From positions 539,361 through 603,360 of the forward strand of contig NC_018252.1 of assembly GCF_000227135.1 (NCBI RefSeq): a stretch of 64,000 nucleotides of DNA. The letters are read 5' to 3'. The position numbers and the translations under genes are program-made. Shown here one piece after another: positions 11,060 to 22,044 of this stretch. The notes under the pieces are model-generated. The model did not search any database, was not told the origin of the DNA, and saw only the letters and a list, made by a program, of their open reading frames with translations. The stretch's first letter is position 1, and every line of letters starts with the position of its first letter. Source of the DNA: Leishmania donovani (lineage: Eukaryota > Euglenozoa > Kinetoplastea > Trypanosomatida > Trypanosomatidae).

Positions 11060-12523
11060 CTAAATGTCACTGTCATCAGATCCGCTGTAGTCGCTGGAGT
11101 CGTCACTGCTAAACTCGCCGCTACTCGTCGAGGTGGACAACTCACTGCTGTCTGGTTCGGAGGAAGAGTCGCTTTCGGCAGGATTGTTGGCGAGAAGCCG
11201 CGAACGCTCGCCTCCCGCGGCAGGCGGCCGCGCGCCTGTCGCCACTCGCGGCCGACGCATCTGGTTCACAAGCGATTCGTCCTCCTCATCGTGGTTGTCC
11301 TCATCGCTGTTCACGGCGCCGTCGCGAACGAGTGGACCGCGGCTGTGGCCAATGGCGTTCTGCGGTCGCCGCCGCTGCTGTTGCTTTTGACCGCGCTGCT
11401 GACGCGGCCTGCTGTCGTCGGTGTCGCTCCCTTCATCACCCGAGGTGGACTCGTCGCCGCTGCTATCCTCTTCGGCGGCGTTGCGGATGCGCACCCCGCC
11501 ATTCACGCGCGGGGCGTTTTCGTACCCATCGTCTTCGTCATCGCTCATCGCCGGCGTCAGGCTCCCGCCACCGCCGCCGCGACGTCCACTCGGACGGCGC
11601 GCCATGCTGTCCGCCCGGATGTTCTTCAGCTCCTCCTTGCGCAGCCGCTCCCGCATCACCTTCAGCTTTGTCTCCTGCTCCTCGAGCATGGCATCCTCTT
11701 TGGCGTTGTACTTGGCGATCTGGTGCTCCAGAAACTCCAAGTTGCGGTACTGCTCGAGATAGTCGACGAATTGTGCATGCAGCTTCTTCTCGTGGTTCTC
11801 GTACTCTTTGAGGAAGGCGGGGTTAGTGGCCATTGCGCTTTTGTACTGCTTTTGGGCGCGCTCTAGGTGTGCCTTCTTGTTCTCGATCTTTTGCTCCAAG
11901 TTGCTCTCGTCCGCGCTGAGGTTGACGATGCTTTGCTGATACTGGTCCACCTCCTGGGTGACGTTGGTGAGCAGCTCCCGCAGACGACGCTCGAACTCGC
12001 CGACCTCGGTGGCGCGAGACAAGATGCGCTGGCGGTCACCGCGCGAGTTCAGCTCTCCCTCGACCAAGAAGAAGAGACTGCTGCCGTCCGCCGTCAGTTC
12101 GCTGCACAGTTGCTGCACCGCCTTGGCGTCGCTCACGTTCTTCTGCGCCGCCATCTGCTGCAGTGCGGTGAAGTCGGGCTCCTCGGTGTCCGTCGCCTTC
12201 ATCGCCTTCTTCAGCACATTCGCGAGCTTCAGCATCTCCTGCACGGCGTGCCCGTCCGCCTGGTAGAGCTTCTTCACGTTGAGCTTGATTCTCCCCTTGG
12301 CGAGGGCGACCTCACACACCTGCTTGAAGAACGTCACGCGGTTATGCTCCCGCTCAATGTTGAACGTCACCTCCGCAGATGGCTCATAGCGGGTGATAAG
12401 CCAGTGAATACAGTCGGCGACCAGCTCTACATTCGGCTCGCGGAATGACTCCATGCTTATCAGCTGTGGATAGCCGAGGAGACGCATTGTCTCCGAAAAA
12501 GAGCGCAACTCACGAAAGGACAT
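11060..12523 (-). CDS. IFT38: Intraflagellar transport protein IFT38 (CLUAP1/qilin)
   Basis: 487 residues. CLUAP1/IFT38 is a subunit of the IFT-B2 complex needed for flagellum assembly. The N-terminal 130 residues match the CLUAP1 calponin-homology-like domain: MSFRELRSF, LLGYPQLISMESFREPN, WLITRYEP, and IKLNVKKLYQADG. Residues about 170-305 form a long coiled coil (heptad-rich, Glu/Lys/Gln). The last 150 residues are disordered, with Arg/Gly, then Asp/Ser-rich acidic stretches containing many SDDS-type casein kinase 2 sites. The ATG at 12523 starts exactly at the conserved MSFR; an upstream extension would translate CA-repeat leader. Trypanosomatids build a flagellum in most life stages, so the gene is expected. 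Confidence 0.93.
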   Translation of the reverse strand: MSFRELRSFSETMRLLGYPQLISMESFREPNVELVADCIHWLITRYEPSAEVTFNIEREHNRVTFFKQVCEVALAKGRIKLNVKKLYQADGHAVQEMLKLANVLKKAMKATDTEEPDFTALQQMAAQKNVSDAKAVQQLCSELTADGSSLFFLVEGELNSRGDRQRILSRATEVGEFERRLRELLTNVTQEVDQYQQSIVNLSADESNLEQKIENKKAHLERAQKQYKSAMATNPAFLKEYENHEKKLHAQFVDYLEQYRNLEFLEHQIAKYNAKEDAMLEEQETKLKVMRERLRKEELKNIRADSMARRPSGRRGGGGGSLTPAMSDDEDDGYENAPRVNGGVRIRNAAEEDSSGDESTSGDEGSDTDDSRPRQQRGQKQQQRRRPQNAIGHSRGPLVRDGAVNSDEDNHDEEDESLVNQMRRPRVATGARPPAAGGERSRLLANNPAESDSSSEPDSSELSTSTSSGEFSSDDSSDYSGSDDSDI

Positions 12524-13316
12524 TGCCCTCCCCCTCCTCCTGCTCCTCCTCCACACACGCACACACAGACAGACACACAGACGCGCTTGGCAAAGGCGCA
12601 AAAGAAAAGAAGTGAGGTGAGAGTACAGTCTATTAGCGGTTGCACGGGTCGCTCAGTCACGATGGGGCTGCCGCACAGGGAAGGCTTCTGCGCACACGCT
12701 CAGACAGGCAGCACGCACCTCGCTCAAGCACACACGCACACACATCAACGCGGGCGCGAGCGAGGAGTAGCGCTCGTAGAGGTGGACGAGAGAGACGGAG
12801 AGAAGGAGAGGGGGGAATGAACGTCGTTAGCGAGCGAAAAGACATGCGACGAGTCATCAGAAGCGAATGGGCCGATGCACCGCACCTCGACACGGCACGC
12901 TTACTATCACGTGCAACTGCAAAGAGAGTCCAAGTGCGGCGAGGGCACAGCTGGCCCACCATCACCGCAAGAGCCGAGACGTTAAATGTCGTTAGCGGTG
13001 CAACCTTCTTTCTTTTCCGGGGAGGGGGAGAAAAGTTTCGCTTTCCTCCGTGCAGGTTTCACTTCAGTATTGGACGATGGTTCAGCATGCGGCACACAGA
13101 CACGCGCACGCGAGAGCACACAGTCATGCGCACCATGAGTGTGTGATCAAGAAAAGAGAAATGGAGGAGTCGACACGATTTGTGTATGCACAGCATTGAC
13201 GTCCAGTGTGTTCTTGTGGTATGTGCATACTCGTGCGTGCGTGCAAGCGGGGGAATGCGTGAGAAACCACTTCTGCTTGCGAGTGGCTCGTGGGCAAAGA
13301 CCTTTCTTGATACGCC
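12524..13316. other. Spacer between the exonuclease and IFT38
   Basis: 0.8 kb with CA-rich leader at 12550-12580 and purine tracts. No gene seen. Confidence 0.5.
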
Positions 13317-14846
13317 TCATACAAGGAAAACGGCGCGAGTAGCGGCAGCGGGAGGGTCACTCGCCTCCTCACCGTCGTCGTCACCGGCGCTGCCACGGCG
13401 CTTGTTTCTCTTCTCAGCAGCCTCCTTGCTGCGGGACGAGCCTGACGCCTTGCCTTTTCTCCCACCTGAGGTGGCCTTCTTCGCTGCCCGATCCGGCGAC
13501 ACTGTGGGTGTTGATGCCGCGTTCACGTCGCTCACAGCATCATCATCTTCTGCCGCGTCGATGGAGAGAGCTGCAGCGCGGCTCGTGGTCGTCGATGACA
13601 GCGTTCGAGAAGCGGTAAAGCTACTTGCTCCAGCGGAAATGCTGTGAACATCATCATCGTCATCCAGCTTGAACTCCTCAATAGGTGCACTGGCGCTCAC
13701 CTTATTCTGTTCACTAAAGATGTCGTCAAAGTCGAGATCGAGCAAATCCGTCGCTGCTCCACTCTTGCAAGGCTTGCCAGAGCCATCCGAAGCGCTACGA
13801 TACGCGGAGTGACCGATACTGCTGCTGTCTGCGTGCCCCGCTGAAGCGGAGTGCGACACATCGGCCAAGAGGAACGTGTCATCCAAGCTAAGCGCGGCCC
13901 TTTCCTGCGCCTGCCGCGCTGTGTGCTCGCGCAAGAGCTGCTTCGCCTCCGCGTCGAAAAAGCGCGGCACGAGCTGCTCGCGCGGCGCCATTTCATCGTC
14001 GCCGTAGCGAAGCAGAGTGTGATACAGAGCGTCCCACGTCATACGAGCGTCGTTGCCGGCCCGATGCGCCGGTAGCGTTGGAGGGATGTGCAGCCACTGC
14101 ACGAGATCCACAAGCTTCCACGACGGCGGATGCTTATCTATGGTGACAGGACGTCGACGGTGTGCATCGCGAATGAGGTGAATTGTGTCGCCGAAGACAA
14201 AACTGGGCGGCAGCTCCATGTGGAACTTCTCGAGTGTCCACTTGATCAGCGACACATCCGCCAGCTTTCCACCGTGGGAAAGCAGCAGGATGCGCTCCTC
14301 GGAGCCAGAAATCTCGTCTGGCTGCGGTGTCTGGACAAAATTAAGAAACTGCTGCCACGCCTCAACAAACGGGATACCCTCCTTTTCCAGCATCATGTCC
14401 GTAATGTGCGTCAGCTCCTCGACACCCGGGCCCTGCTTGCGGCCGCAGACAGGTTGAACGAGGCATGAAAACGTTTCGTCGAGAAGCGGTGAGTACAGTC
14501 CCAGCTCCGTGATGTCCTCCGTCGGTCCATCTGCCGTAAACACCGGCGGCCCAGTAAACTCCATGTCAAATGTGAAAACGCGGAACGGGACAGAGAGGTA
14601 CAGCTCGTACACAATCCTCTTCGTGAGCTGAGTGCACAACCGCCCATCCATGGCCAGGAGCTTCCCCTCAGTGATACCGAGACTCTCCAGCTGCCGCTCG
14701 CAGTGCTCCAGCAGGAAGCCGCGTTGGATTGGAAGCGACGGTGTCATGCCTAGTTGTATCTGTGTGAGCGCTTCAAGGGGGTTCAGTTGGCCCTTTAACA
14801 CGACCGACGCTTTTCGGCGTAGCGTCGCGTGTGACCGTCGCAGCAT
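13317..14846 (-). CDS. DEDDh 3'-5' exonuclease, possibly mitochondrial
   Basis: 509 residues. RNase T/DnaQ-type exonuclease fold. Seen: Exo I in FTFDMEFTG (Asp94 and Glu96), Exo II around HGGKLADVSLI (Asp197), and Exo III HRAGND (His261, Asp266). All four acidic residues and the His of a DEDDh nuclease are therefore present, so activity is likely. The N-terminus (MLRRSHATLRRKASVVL) is basic and Ser/Thr-rich, as in mitochondrial presequences; localisation is inferred. After about residue 290 comes a long low-complexity tail: Ser-rich, then DDDDD, then Lys/Arg/Ser-rich. Substrate (DNA or RNA) cannot be told. The ATG at 14846 is chosen; upstream is UTR-like. Confidence 0.82.
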   Translation of the reverse strand: MLRRSHATLRRKASVVLKGQLNPLEALTQIQLGMTPSLPIQRGFLLEHCERQLESLGITEGKLLAMDGRLCTQLTKRIVYELYLSVPFRVFTFDMEFTGPPVFTADGPTEDITELGLYSPLLDETFSCLVQPVCGRKQGPGVEELTHITDMMLEKEGIPFVEAWQQFLNFVQTPQPDEISGSEERILLLSHGGKLADVSLIKWTLEKFHMELPPSFVFGDTIHLIRDAHRRRPVTIDKHPPSWKLVDLVQWLHIPPTLPAHRAGNDARMTWDALYHTLLRYGDDEMAPREQLVPRFFDAEAKQLLREHTARQAQERAALSLDDTFLLADVSHSASAGHADSSSIGHSAYRSASDGSGKPCKSGAATDLLDLDFDDIFSEQNKVSASAPIEEFKLDDDDDVHSISAGASSFTASRTLSSTTTSRAAALSIDAAEDDDAVSDVNAASTPTVSPDRAAKKATSGGRKGKASGSSRSKEAAEKRNKRRGSAGDDDGEEASDPPAAATRAVFLV

Positions 14847-17800
14847 TGAGTGTGGGATCAGAAAATCTGAGTGAAAGGAGGGGGGGACAATGTAGGGAGT
14901 TGACAACGACAGAAGAGAAAAAAAACGCTTGAAACGATCTCTGTGAAGAGCCGCTCCGTACGGCACGAAATGCGCGTATTTTTGCTTGGCAGGCTTCGAA
15001 ATTGTAACAACGCCGCAGGGCAGATGAGCGTGGGTCAGATAAGAGAAGCAGTCAGAGATTGCGCGCGTGAGAGCAGGCAAGACTGAAAGCAAAGACAAAC
15101 GGGATCACCTTGCCTGTGCGGTGCAGTCTTACTCACCTTTCTTTCTACTCTGATAAACCTCCCTCTCTGGCACCTACACTACAATGCCAGTCGAAGGCGT
15201 GGTACACGCAAAAAAAAAGCGGGGCAGGCACCTATGGGACGGTGTGGGTGTGGTCGCGGTGCAGGCAAAGGAATGTTCACCGCTACCAGCTCTTACCACT
15301 CAGCACATAGGCAACGTGACTGTGTGCACCGCTATTCTTACCCTCCTCTTCTTTCATGTGGGGCCGCATAGACAGACGGAAGGCGATGCGCAGGAGCAGG
15401 CGAGGCACACGCAGCACACAGCACATGGGAGGAAAGCGGGAAACAAAAGGAAAGAGGGGAGCAAATCGGTACACAGGAAAGAGAGCCAAGGGATAAGAAG
15501 GTAGACGAGGAGGAGCAGAGAAGAGAGAAAAGGTGGGGAAGGGCTGAGGCCGTGGTTCAACAGAGAGCAATGGTAGTGGCAGAGGCAGCTCGTGATAGTG
15601 CGTTTCTCTTCCGAAGAATTCGATCGACTTCGACGCCTCCTTCGTTTCACGAGCGCGTTATCAGGGCGAGGGAGGGAGCAAGAGCCTTGTGCAGACCCGA
15701 GATGAAGCCGGGGGAACGGCAACACTCAAAAAGAAGAGGTGTACGGGTGGAAAAAGAACAACAGTCATTATCACCCCCTCCCATCACATTCACCTCCACT
15801 TCTCTTGCAACGCGCGTGAGCGAAAGATTAACAGCACCGGCAAGAGAACACTTACTCCTTCACACGCTCACACACGCACGCACGTTGATAGGCGCTGCCT
15901 CTTATGCCTCGCCCCCTCCCCTCCCTTTTGTCTTTTGTGTGTGTGTGTGTGCGCGCGCGCAATTCATATTTTTTTTTTGATTTGGCTTCTCAGCGCAGAG
16001 GGTGTAAATTATATAGAGAGATCGAGAGAGAGGAAACAAAACAAGCGGGGGAGTGAGAGAAAAGGAATGACGTCATACGCGGCGGATGCGGTCCACAAGC
16101 TCGATAAGGTAATGAAAGAAGACAAATAACACAGAACAAAACAGAAAAGAAAAAAGGAGAAGACTCGTAGTCTAGATCGTGGTTTCCTTTTGTGTGTATG
16201 CACAGGGGTGCGAATATACAAAAAAGGTGAAAAGGGTGGGCAAAATAATATATAATATGCATAGTATATATAGACAGGCGTTTGTTCCCGCATACGATCC
16301 ATGACTTTCTGTCTTTGACTGCTCTTCCTTTTCTTGTTTGTTGTATTTTTCCCTTTTCCTCCGTATCTCTTCACTGCAGGCCGTATAGTAGAGTGTTTCA
16401 CCCCTACCTTCCCTTTCCCTCTCTTTCGAAAGTCAGCACAAGGGACACACAGGCGCAGGCGAAGGCACAGACGCATGCACAAACGCCTCAGAAAGTGGGT
16501 GTGTGTCTGGGACAGAAGAGAGAGAGAAGGGTGAGTGGAGAAGATCAGCACAGGCATATCGATCAAGAGCATTGTGAAAGAGATAAGGTAAAGAGACACT
16601 CAACATGATCAAAGCAAAAAGCACAAAAACAGACCAAAAAAAGAGGAAGTGAGACTTTCACACACACAGACCTTGCTGGTACCTTACCGCCACCTCACAG
16701 GCCCACACAGCCCCTCTCACAGTCGCTCATGGAGAGGCCTTCGGTTTGTTGTTTTGTGACTTCACCGGATGGCATCATCAAGTGCTGTGGGAGAGTTTCA
16801 CCGCTTCCACGTCGACACTCATGTGGAGCTTTTCCTTTCGCCGTCACAGTACACTCGCGGAGCAAGTTAGGAGGAGGAAGGGCGAGGGAAGAGAAAGACG
16901 GATGGAAGACAAAAAAAGAACGGCACAAAAGGGGGTGGCGGAAAAAAAGTACGAGAAGGCGCATGAACGAAAACGCAGAGAGAGAGCAAGCAACAAAAAA
17001 GGCGGAAAACGCACACAAGCCTTGTATATTGTTTCATTTCTCTACTTCCTCTCGCTTTCTCCCCGCCTCCTCCCCCTCCTCGTCCCACCCCCTTCGTCTT
17101 CCGTTTTTGCTGTCTTCGATGGTCCCTTTCAGAAATACAAAACGGGAAAAAGAAAAGGGGTCAGGGCAGAAGGTTCGTGCTTTCGTTTCGCTTCTCTCTG
17201 CGTCGTCTCTTCTTGTTTCTTCACTTCTTTCTTTGTGCATGTGTGTGTATGTGTGGGTGTGGGTGTGGGTAAAGAGCTGAAATCAAAAACACGGCGACGC
17301 CGGTGACACGCTTCTTGATCGATCGAGCAGGTAAAAAAAGCGAAGGGATAACACAAGAGAGGAAAAAAAAGAAAGAGAAGAGGAGAAACAACGGCCAGCA
17401 CAGGCACACAAACACACACACACACACAAGCAAAGAACCACAACAGATGAAGAACGAAGGGGTAGCAGAAGAACCGGAAAAGAAAGAGGAGGAGCCCATA
17501 GGTAGTAGGGGAGGGAGAGGTGGCATGAGGGAGAGACAGAGAGAGAGACGTCGCGTTTGAACGCCGCTTTCACGTCTTCTGCCGTCATCACCACTGTTAG
17601 GAACGCACGCAAACACACACACGTATAAAAAAAGCACGTGCGAGAGAGAGATTCTCCGGCCGTTCAAACCAAATGTATAGCAGCGGCAAAGGGAAGGGTC
17701 GAGAGCGGCAGAAAGCGCAAAAGCGGCATGACGCGAGCACGTGGCGGGGAAGAGCTGCTCACGAGTGGAGTCGGGAGGGCATGAAAAGAGAAAGAAGGGA

Positions 17801-20510
17801 GAGGAGAGAACCGATAGAAAGAGAGGTAGACACCAAAACCTCAAAGGAGCGAGAGAGTAACGTCCACACACACACACTCCCACAAGTGCACCAGTATTGT
17901 CTCCGTCATATATTTTTTTGGTTTGTGACGGGTTTACTGAACGTTGCTGCACCTCGATTCGCTCACTCCTTTGAGAAGCAGGAGAGAACAGTGCAAGAGA
18001 GGAGGGATCAGAAAGAAAAAGGGAAACAAGCGAGAAGAAAAGCATGGTGAAGAGAGAGAAGCGCGAGTCTACACAAACATACGCACCAGTGAAGGAAAAC
18101 ACGCACACGCACACGACTGCGCATAAGAGCAACACAACGGAGAGGTTGAAAAGAACAAAGAAAGGCCACCGAGAAAGGGAGCGCGGTAATCCACAACAGA
18201 GAACACGAAAAGATATTTTGTGTTTCAACGTCTCCACTCTGCCACAAAACACGAGCTTAGCGCACCTCTACCCCTGGCCCTGCAACAGGCCCCCACACCG
18301 CGTGGCGCCAAGCAGCCGTAGACACGCGCCGCTGCAGAAATGCGCCGACCCAGTCAGCGAAGCGCGGCCTCCGCCCCAGACCCTCTACCCGCCCTCCCCG
18401 CCCCGCAAGGGCGCCCCTCACGGCCGCTCGCCTTGTGCCCGGTCGCCACGTCGCGCATCCCTCCGGGCGCCTCGGGCTCCCCGAGCCAGGGCGCGGTGAG
18501 GGCCGGGTGAGATACGTTCGGGTCAGGGCGGCATACTGCCCATCATATGGTTCGCACAAACACGTTCACAGCTGCAGGCCTCCCCCACGCAGCGCCATCC
18601 AGGACATGACCGCCGACACCCGTAGCGATAAATCGCTCTGACTTCGCTACGTCGTAGGTACCTGACCCTGGCACCACGAGGGGTGGTCCGGCACTGACAG
18701 GGATAGGGGGAGGGGCTGCCTGGCTTCCCCGCAGAGAGTGGGTACTGAACCCTGGATACCACGCTGGGGAGGCCGGCATCGGACACTGAAAAGACGGGAG
18801 AACAAAAAAGAAAAAAGATCGCGGAAGAGGTGGCAATACGATCAAGCCAAGATAGGAGGAGAGGTCAGCCATCGCAGTTGGAAGAGCACGTGAGAGGGAA
18901 AGAAAGACGGTGACGCAAAGTGAAATCGGGAAGCATTGGAAGAAACGAACAAAAAAAGACTATCAGTACACACACTCTTGAGTTCACGTCCGCCTTCGCC
19001 TGTAAGTTCTTGTTATACAGGGTTGTCTCTCTCCCTTCCCCCTTCCTCTTTGCGGATGCCCTGCACCATCGCTGCCGCTTCTATCCGTCGTGAAAGACGA
19101 AGAAGTGGCGCAAGGAGAGACTTCACAAAGAAGCGGTGGGTGAAAGGCTGCATAACACACAGAAACCAAGGGGAAAGAGGCGGAAGACGGAGAATCTACT
19201 CTTGTCTGAGAGCAAGGGATATGTATGCGCGTGTGTACCTATATATATGGGCTGATGGGAGTGTTGAGGAACGTGAAATAGAGAGCAGGAAAAAGTACAA
19301 CCCGAAAAAGAGCTTTTCGTGATAACCCAGGAGCGAAACGCAAGAATCCAAAGAGAGAAGGTAGACAAGCGAATTCCTGTCTGACACCCACACGCAGCCA
19401 CGGTCACATATTGCGTGTCCACACATAAACGGAGAGGCGAAGAGGGTGCAGCTTGACGTTCCAAATCTGAAGATCAGCCACGAGATGTGCAGGGCAGATT
19501 CCCCCTGCACGCACATCCAACTGCATTCGAACCTTCCCTATTTGTGAGGCTCAGGTGGTGGTGGAGGGCAACGCGCGTGCAGATCCGTGTTACTAGCGCC
19601 CATGTGATGTTAAACTCATCACAGAAAGACTTGAATCATACCCCTGTGGAGGAGGTGGAAAAGAAAGAGAGAGAGACAGGGGACCGGACAAGTACTACAC
19701 AAGTGCTATGTAAAAGAGAGACTTAAAGTAGGCGAGAAAAAAAAAACAGGAGGAGAAATGAAATACAAAAATCAAAAAGGAAAAGGCGCAAGGAAGAAAG
19801 AGTAAACATAATTGGAGCTAAAATGTGCAAAAAAAAAGAATGAAAAAGAAGAGGTAGGGAAGAAGGAAGGATCTCTGCCTTTTTTCTTTGCTTCGCATTT
19901 TTCTTTTGGGGGATTTTGCGTGATTGATAAGAACCGCATGCGGAGACTCGCAGTAGTGGGCATGGTAGTAGTCATTGCAGTGGGAAGAAAGGCCGCACAC
20001 ATACACAAAAAAAAAAAGAGCACCCACACAACCAGAAACAGAGAAGTACGCACGAAAAAAAAAAACGGGAAGAAGAGTGGCAATGAGGCAAAGCAGTATC
20101 GAAGAAGGTGCGAAATGGCGAGAGGGGTAAAGGGATGAAAAAAAAAGAAGAGGTAAAAGGATGGATGGGATATCACAGAAGATAGAAGCGAACTAAAGGG
20201 AGAAAAAGTGGAGGGGTAGGGGATACATATGTCAGGCAGAAAAATCAAGCAAGAGAGACACAAACGTGGCTACGCATTTGGCAGCAGGGGAGAGACAGAG
20301 AGCAAAGGAAAAAGGAAAGACGAAGATGCAAAGAAGCTCCTTGTACGACCCCGCCCTCTTCCCCAACTCCGTTTCTACCAGAAACTGAGGAAAAGCAAGA
20401 AAAGGGGGAGGAACGGACAAGGCGCTGTCTTCTCTGCGTGTTCGGATAGTTTCATCTTACCAAGTCACTGTTCCTTTTACTTCTATGCTCATTGAAACTT
20501 GCAGGTGCAG
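14847..20510. other. 5.7-kb gene-free interval with SIDER copy B
   Basis: The longest interval without a supportable gene. Dominated by A/G tracts on plus (C/T on the transcribed strand), CA/TG repeats and A runs of 8-11. The long minus-strand frames (for example 17221-18252) translate into Ser/Leu/Phe/Cys/Val-only sequence and are products of pyrimidine tracts. It may be one very long 3'UTR, an untranslated RNA, or an interval whose gene has been lost. Confidence 0.6.
18285..18762 (-). mobile_element. SIDER2-like retroposon copy B (tail-truncated, short head)
   Basis: About 478 bp. It lacks the roughly 90-bp tail (left end) present in copies A and C, starting at the shared acaggcccccacacc. 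Its head (18739-18762) ends in tgggtactgaaccctggata, as in copy C. It lies about 1.75 kb past the stop of the unknown gene at 20.5 kb, inside the long gene-free interval. Confidence 0.8.
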
Positions 20511-21299
20511 TTACCCGCAGGGCTGCTGTTGCGTGATGCAGGTTCTCCGAAGCACCCATTGCTGCCATTCCTTCTCAGCAGCCTCCTCGATCGCAGAGGA
20601 CCATGTGGTGGCAGAAGAGGTAAATGAAGGCATCAGCTTTGATGTCCTACGCACTGCCTCCTCGCGCGTCAGCGTCTCTCCTGTGAGAAGGTTCAAGTAC
20701 AGAACAGCTGGCTTTTGAGCTGCAGAGTGAGGGGGTACGGACACCGCCATGTCTTCGGTGCACGCATCATTACATGGCCACCCCAGCACCTCCACGATGT
20801 CCAAACCTCCGAAAACGTACGGGCGGGAGGGGGTGAGAAGGCCCAAGCGCACGTGCAGGTACAGATTGCCGTTTCCGCTGCTTGCATCATCGTCACACAC
20901 ACTGCTGTCCCTTGTGTTTGTCGGGCTGTCGTCAGCCACGTGCAGCCGCTTTCGCTGGCAGTAATGCGCTCGCGCCACGGATAACGGAGCCAGCCGAGGC
21001 AGCCTTGTCGAGAACGAGTCAAGTCCGACACGATTCCACGCCAGCGACCGCCTCCGGAGCGTCAGAGGCTCAGGCAGAAGCTGACTCAGGGTGTACTGGG
21101 GCACAAAGGAGGATGCAGAGGATAGTGCATGATCTTGCGGAGCGGTTTCCCATGCACTGATCAGCGGGCCGAGCAACGCCGCCCTGCGCTGCGGCTGAAC
21201 AACCACCCAGTCGCCAACCTGGAGGTCGCAGTCGGCATCAAAGTTGGGCAGGTAGCCGTACATGTCCACCAACGAAAGAAACGGTGGAATTGCTGTCAT
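20511..21299 (-). CDS. Conserved-looking protein of unknown function
   Basis: 262 residues; I do not recognise it. The N-terminus contains DLQVGDWVVVQPQ at about 25-37, reminiscent of a small beta-barrel, followed by a Ser/Leu-rich stretch, an Asp/Ser-rich low-complexity segment at about 120-140, and the ordered-looking blocks LYLHVRLGLLTPSRPYVFG, LDIVEVLGW and LYLNLLTGETLTREEAV. No membrane segment, signal peptide or catalytic motif is visible. Composition is ordinary for a gene here and quite unlike the flanking purine/pyrimidine tracts. The ATG at 21299 is used; the longer frame would add a Leu/Phe-rich run from a pyrimidine-rich leader and begins at TTG. A 5.7-kb gene-free stretch follows its stop. 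Confidence 0.7.
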   Translation of the reverse strand: MTAIPPFLSLVDMYGYLPNFDADCDLQVGDWVVVQPQRRAALLGPLISAWETAPQDHALSSASSFVPQYTLSQLLPEPLTLRRRSLAWNRVGLDSFSTRLPRLAPLSVARAHYCQRKRLHVADDSPTNTRDSSVCDDDASSGNGNLYLHVRLGLLTPSRPYVFGGLDIVEVLGWPCNDACTEDMAVSVPPHSAAQKPAVLYLNLLTGETLTREEAVRRTSKLMPSFTSSATTWSSAIEEAAEKEWQQWVLRRTCITQQQPCG

Positions 21300-22012
21300 T
21301 GTGCGGAGAAAAAGAAAACAAAGCAAGAGAAGAAACAAACAAAAAACTAGGGGTGTTATAAAGATATCTGTTAGGTATTCAGTGGTGTGTAGATACCTGT
21401 GCGCGTGTGCGTGTATGACTACTGAAGCCAATAACAACGATAGAGGTGGTGTATCGTGTATTGATCAATCGCGGCTCGCAAAGACGATCGCCTCAGGCAG
21501 CGACATGCACGGACGCTCAGAGACACAATCTTCACACTTTCTGCTGTTTCCCTTTCCTTTTCCTGCGCGCACAACAGAAGTAGAGTGGAGCAGAGAAAAA
21601 GAAAGAAAGTCACTTGTGTCTGTTACTGGTGGTGGTATTGCGTACTACTTCTCTGACGAGAGAGAGCGTGCAATGCAAAGATGGAAAAAACGGGTGGAGA
21701 AAAGAGGGAAAAGCAAAGGGCACCACAAACAGCGAAGACAAGAGTCAAAAAAAAAAAGAACCAACGAAATCGAAAGTTCGAAGAAAAGCCGACAAGAGAT
21801 CTGGAATATGCCGTGAATGCGTGAGTCGATACGTGTGAGGCAGCACGAGAGACAGCAAGGGGGAGGCAGAAAGAGATCAAAGCAAAATGGAAAAGGCACC
21901 CGCACGCACACACACACACGCAAACCAGTAAAGAGAGAAACAAAAGTGAACAGGGAAAAAGAATGAAGTAGGTGCGCACGATGAGAGAAAACAAGAGCAA
22001 AACGAAAAAATA

Positions 22013-22044
<32 letters not shown>

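Noticed and set aside
17221..18252. 343-codon minus-strand open frame
   Set aside because: Composition is almost only Ser, Leu, Phe, Cys and Val, from CT and TG tracts; its end overlaps no domain and it contains repeated VCVCV. It is a by-product of pyrimidine-rich spacer.
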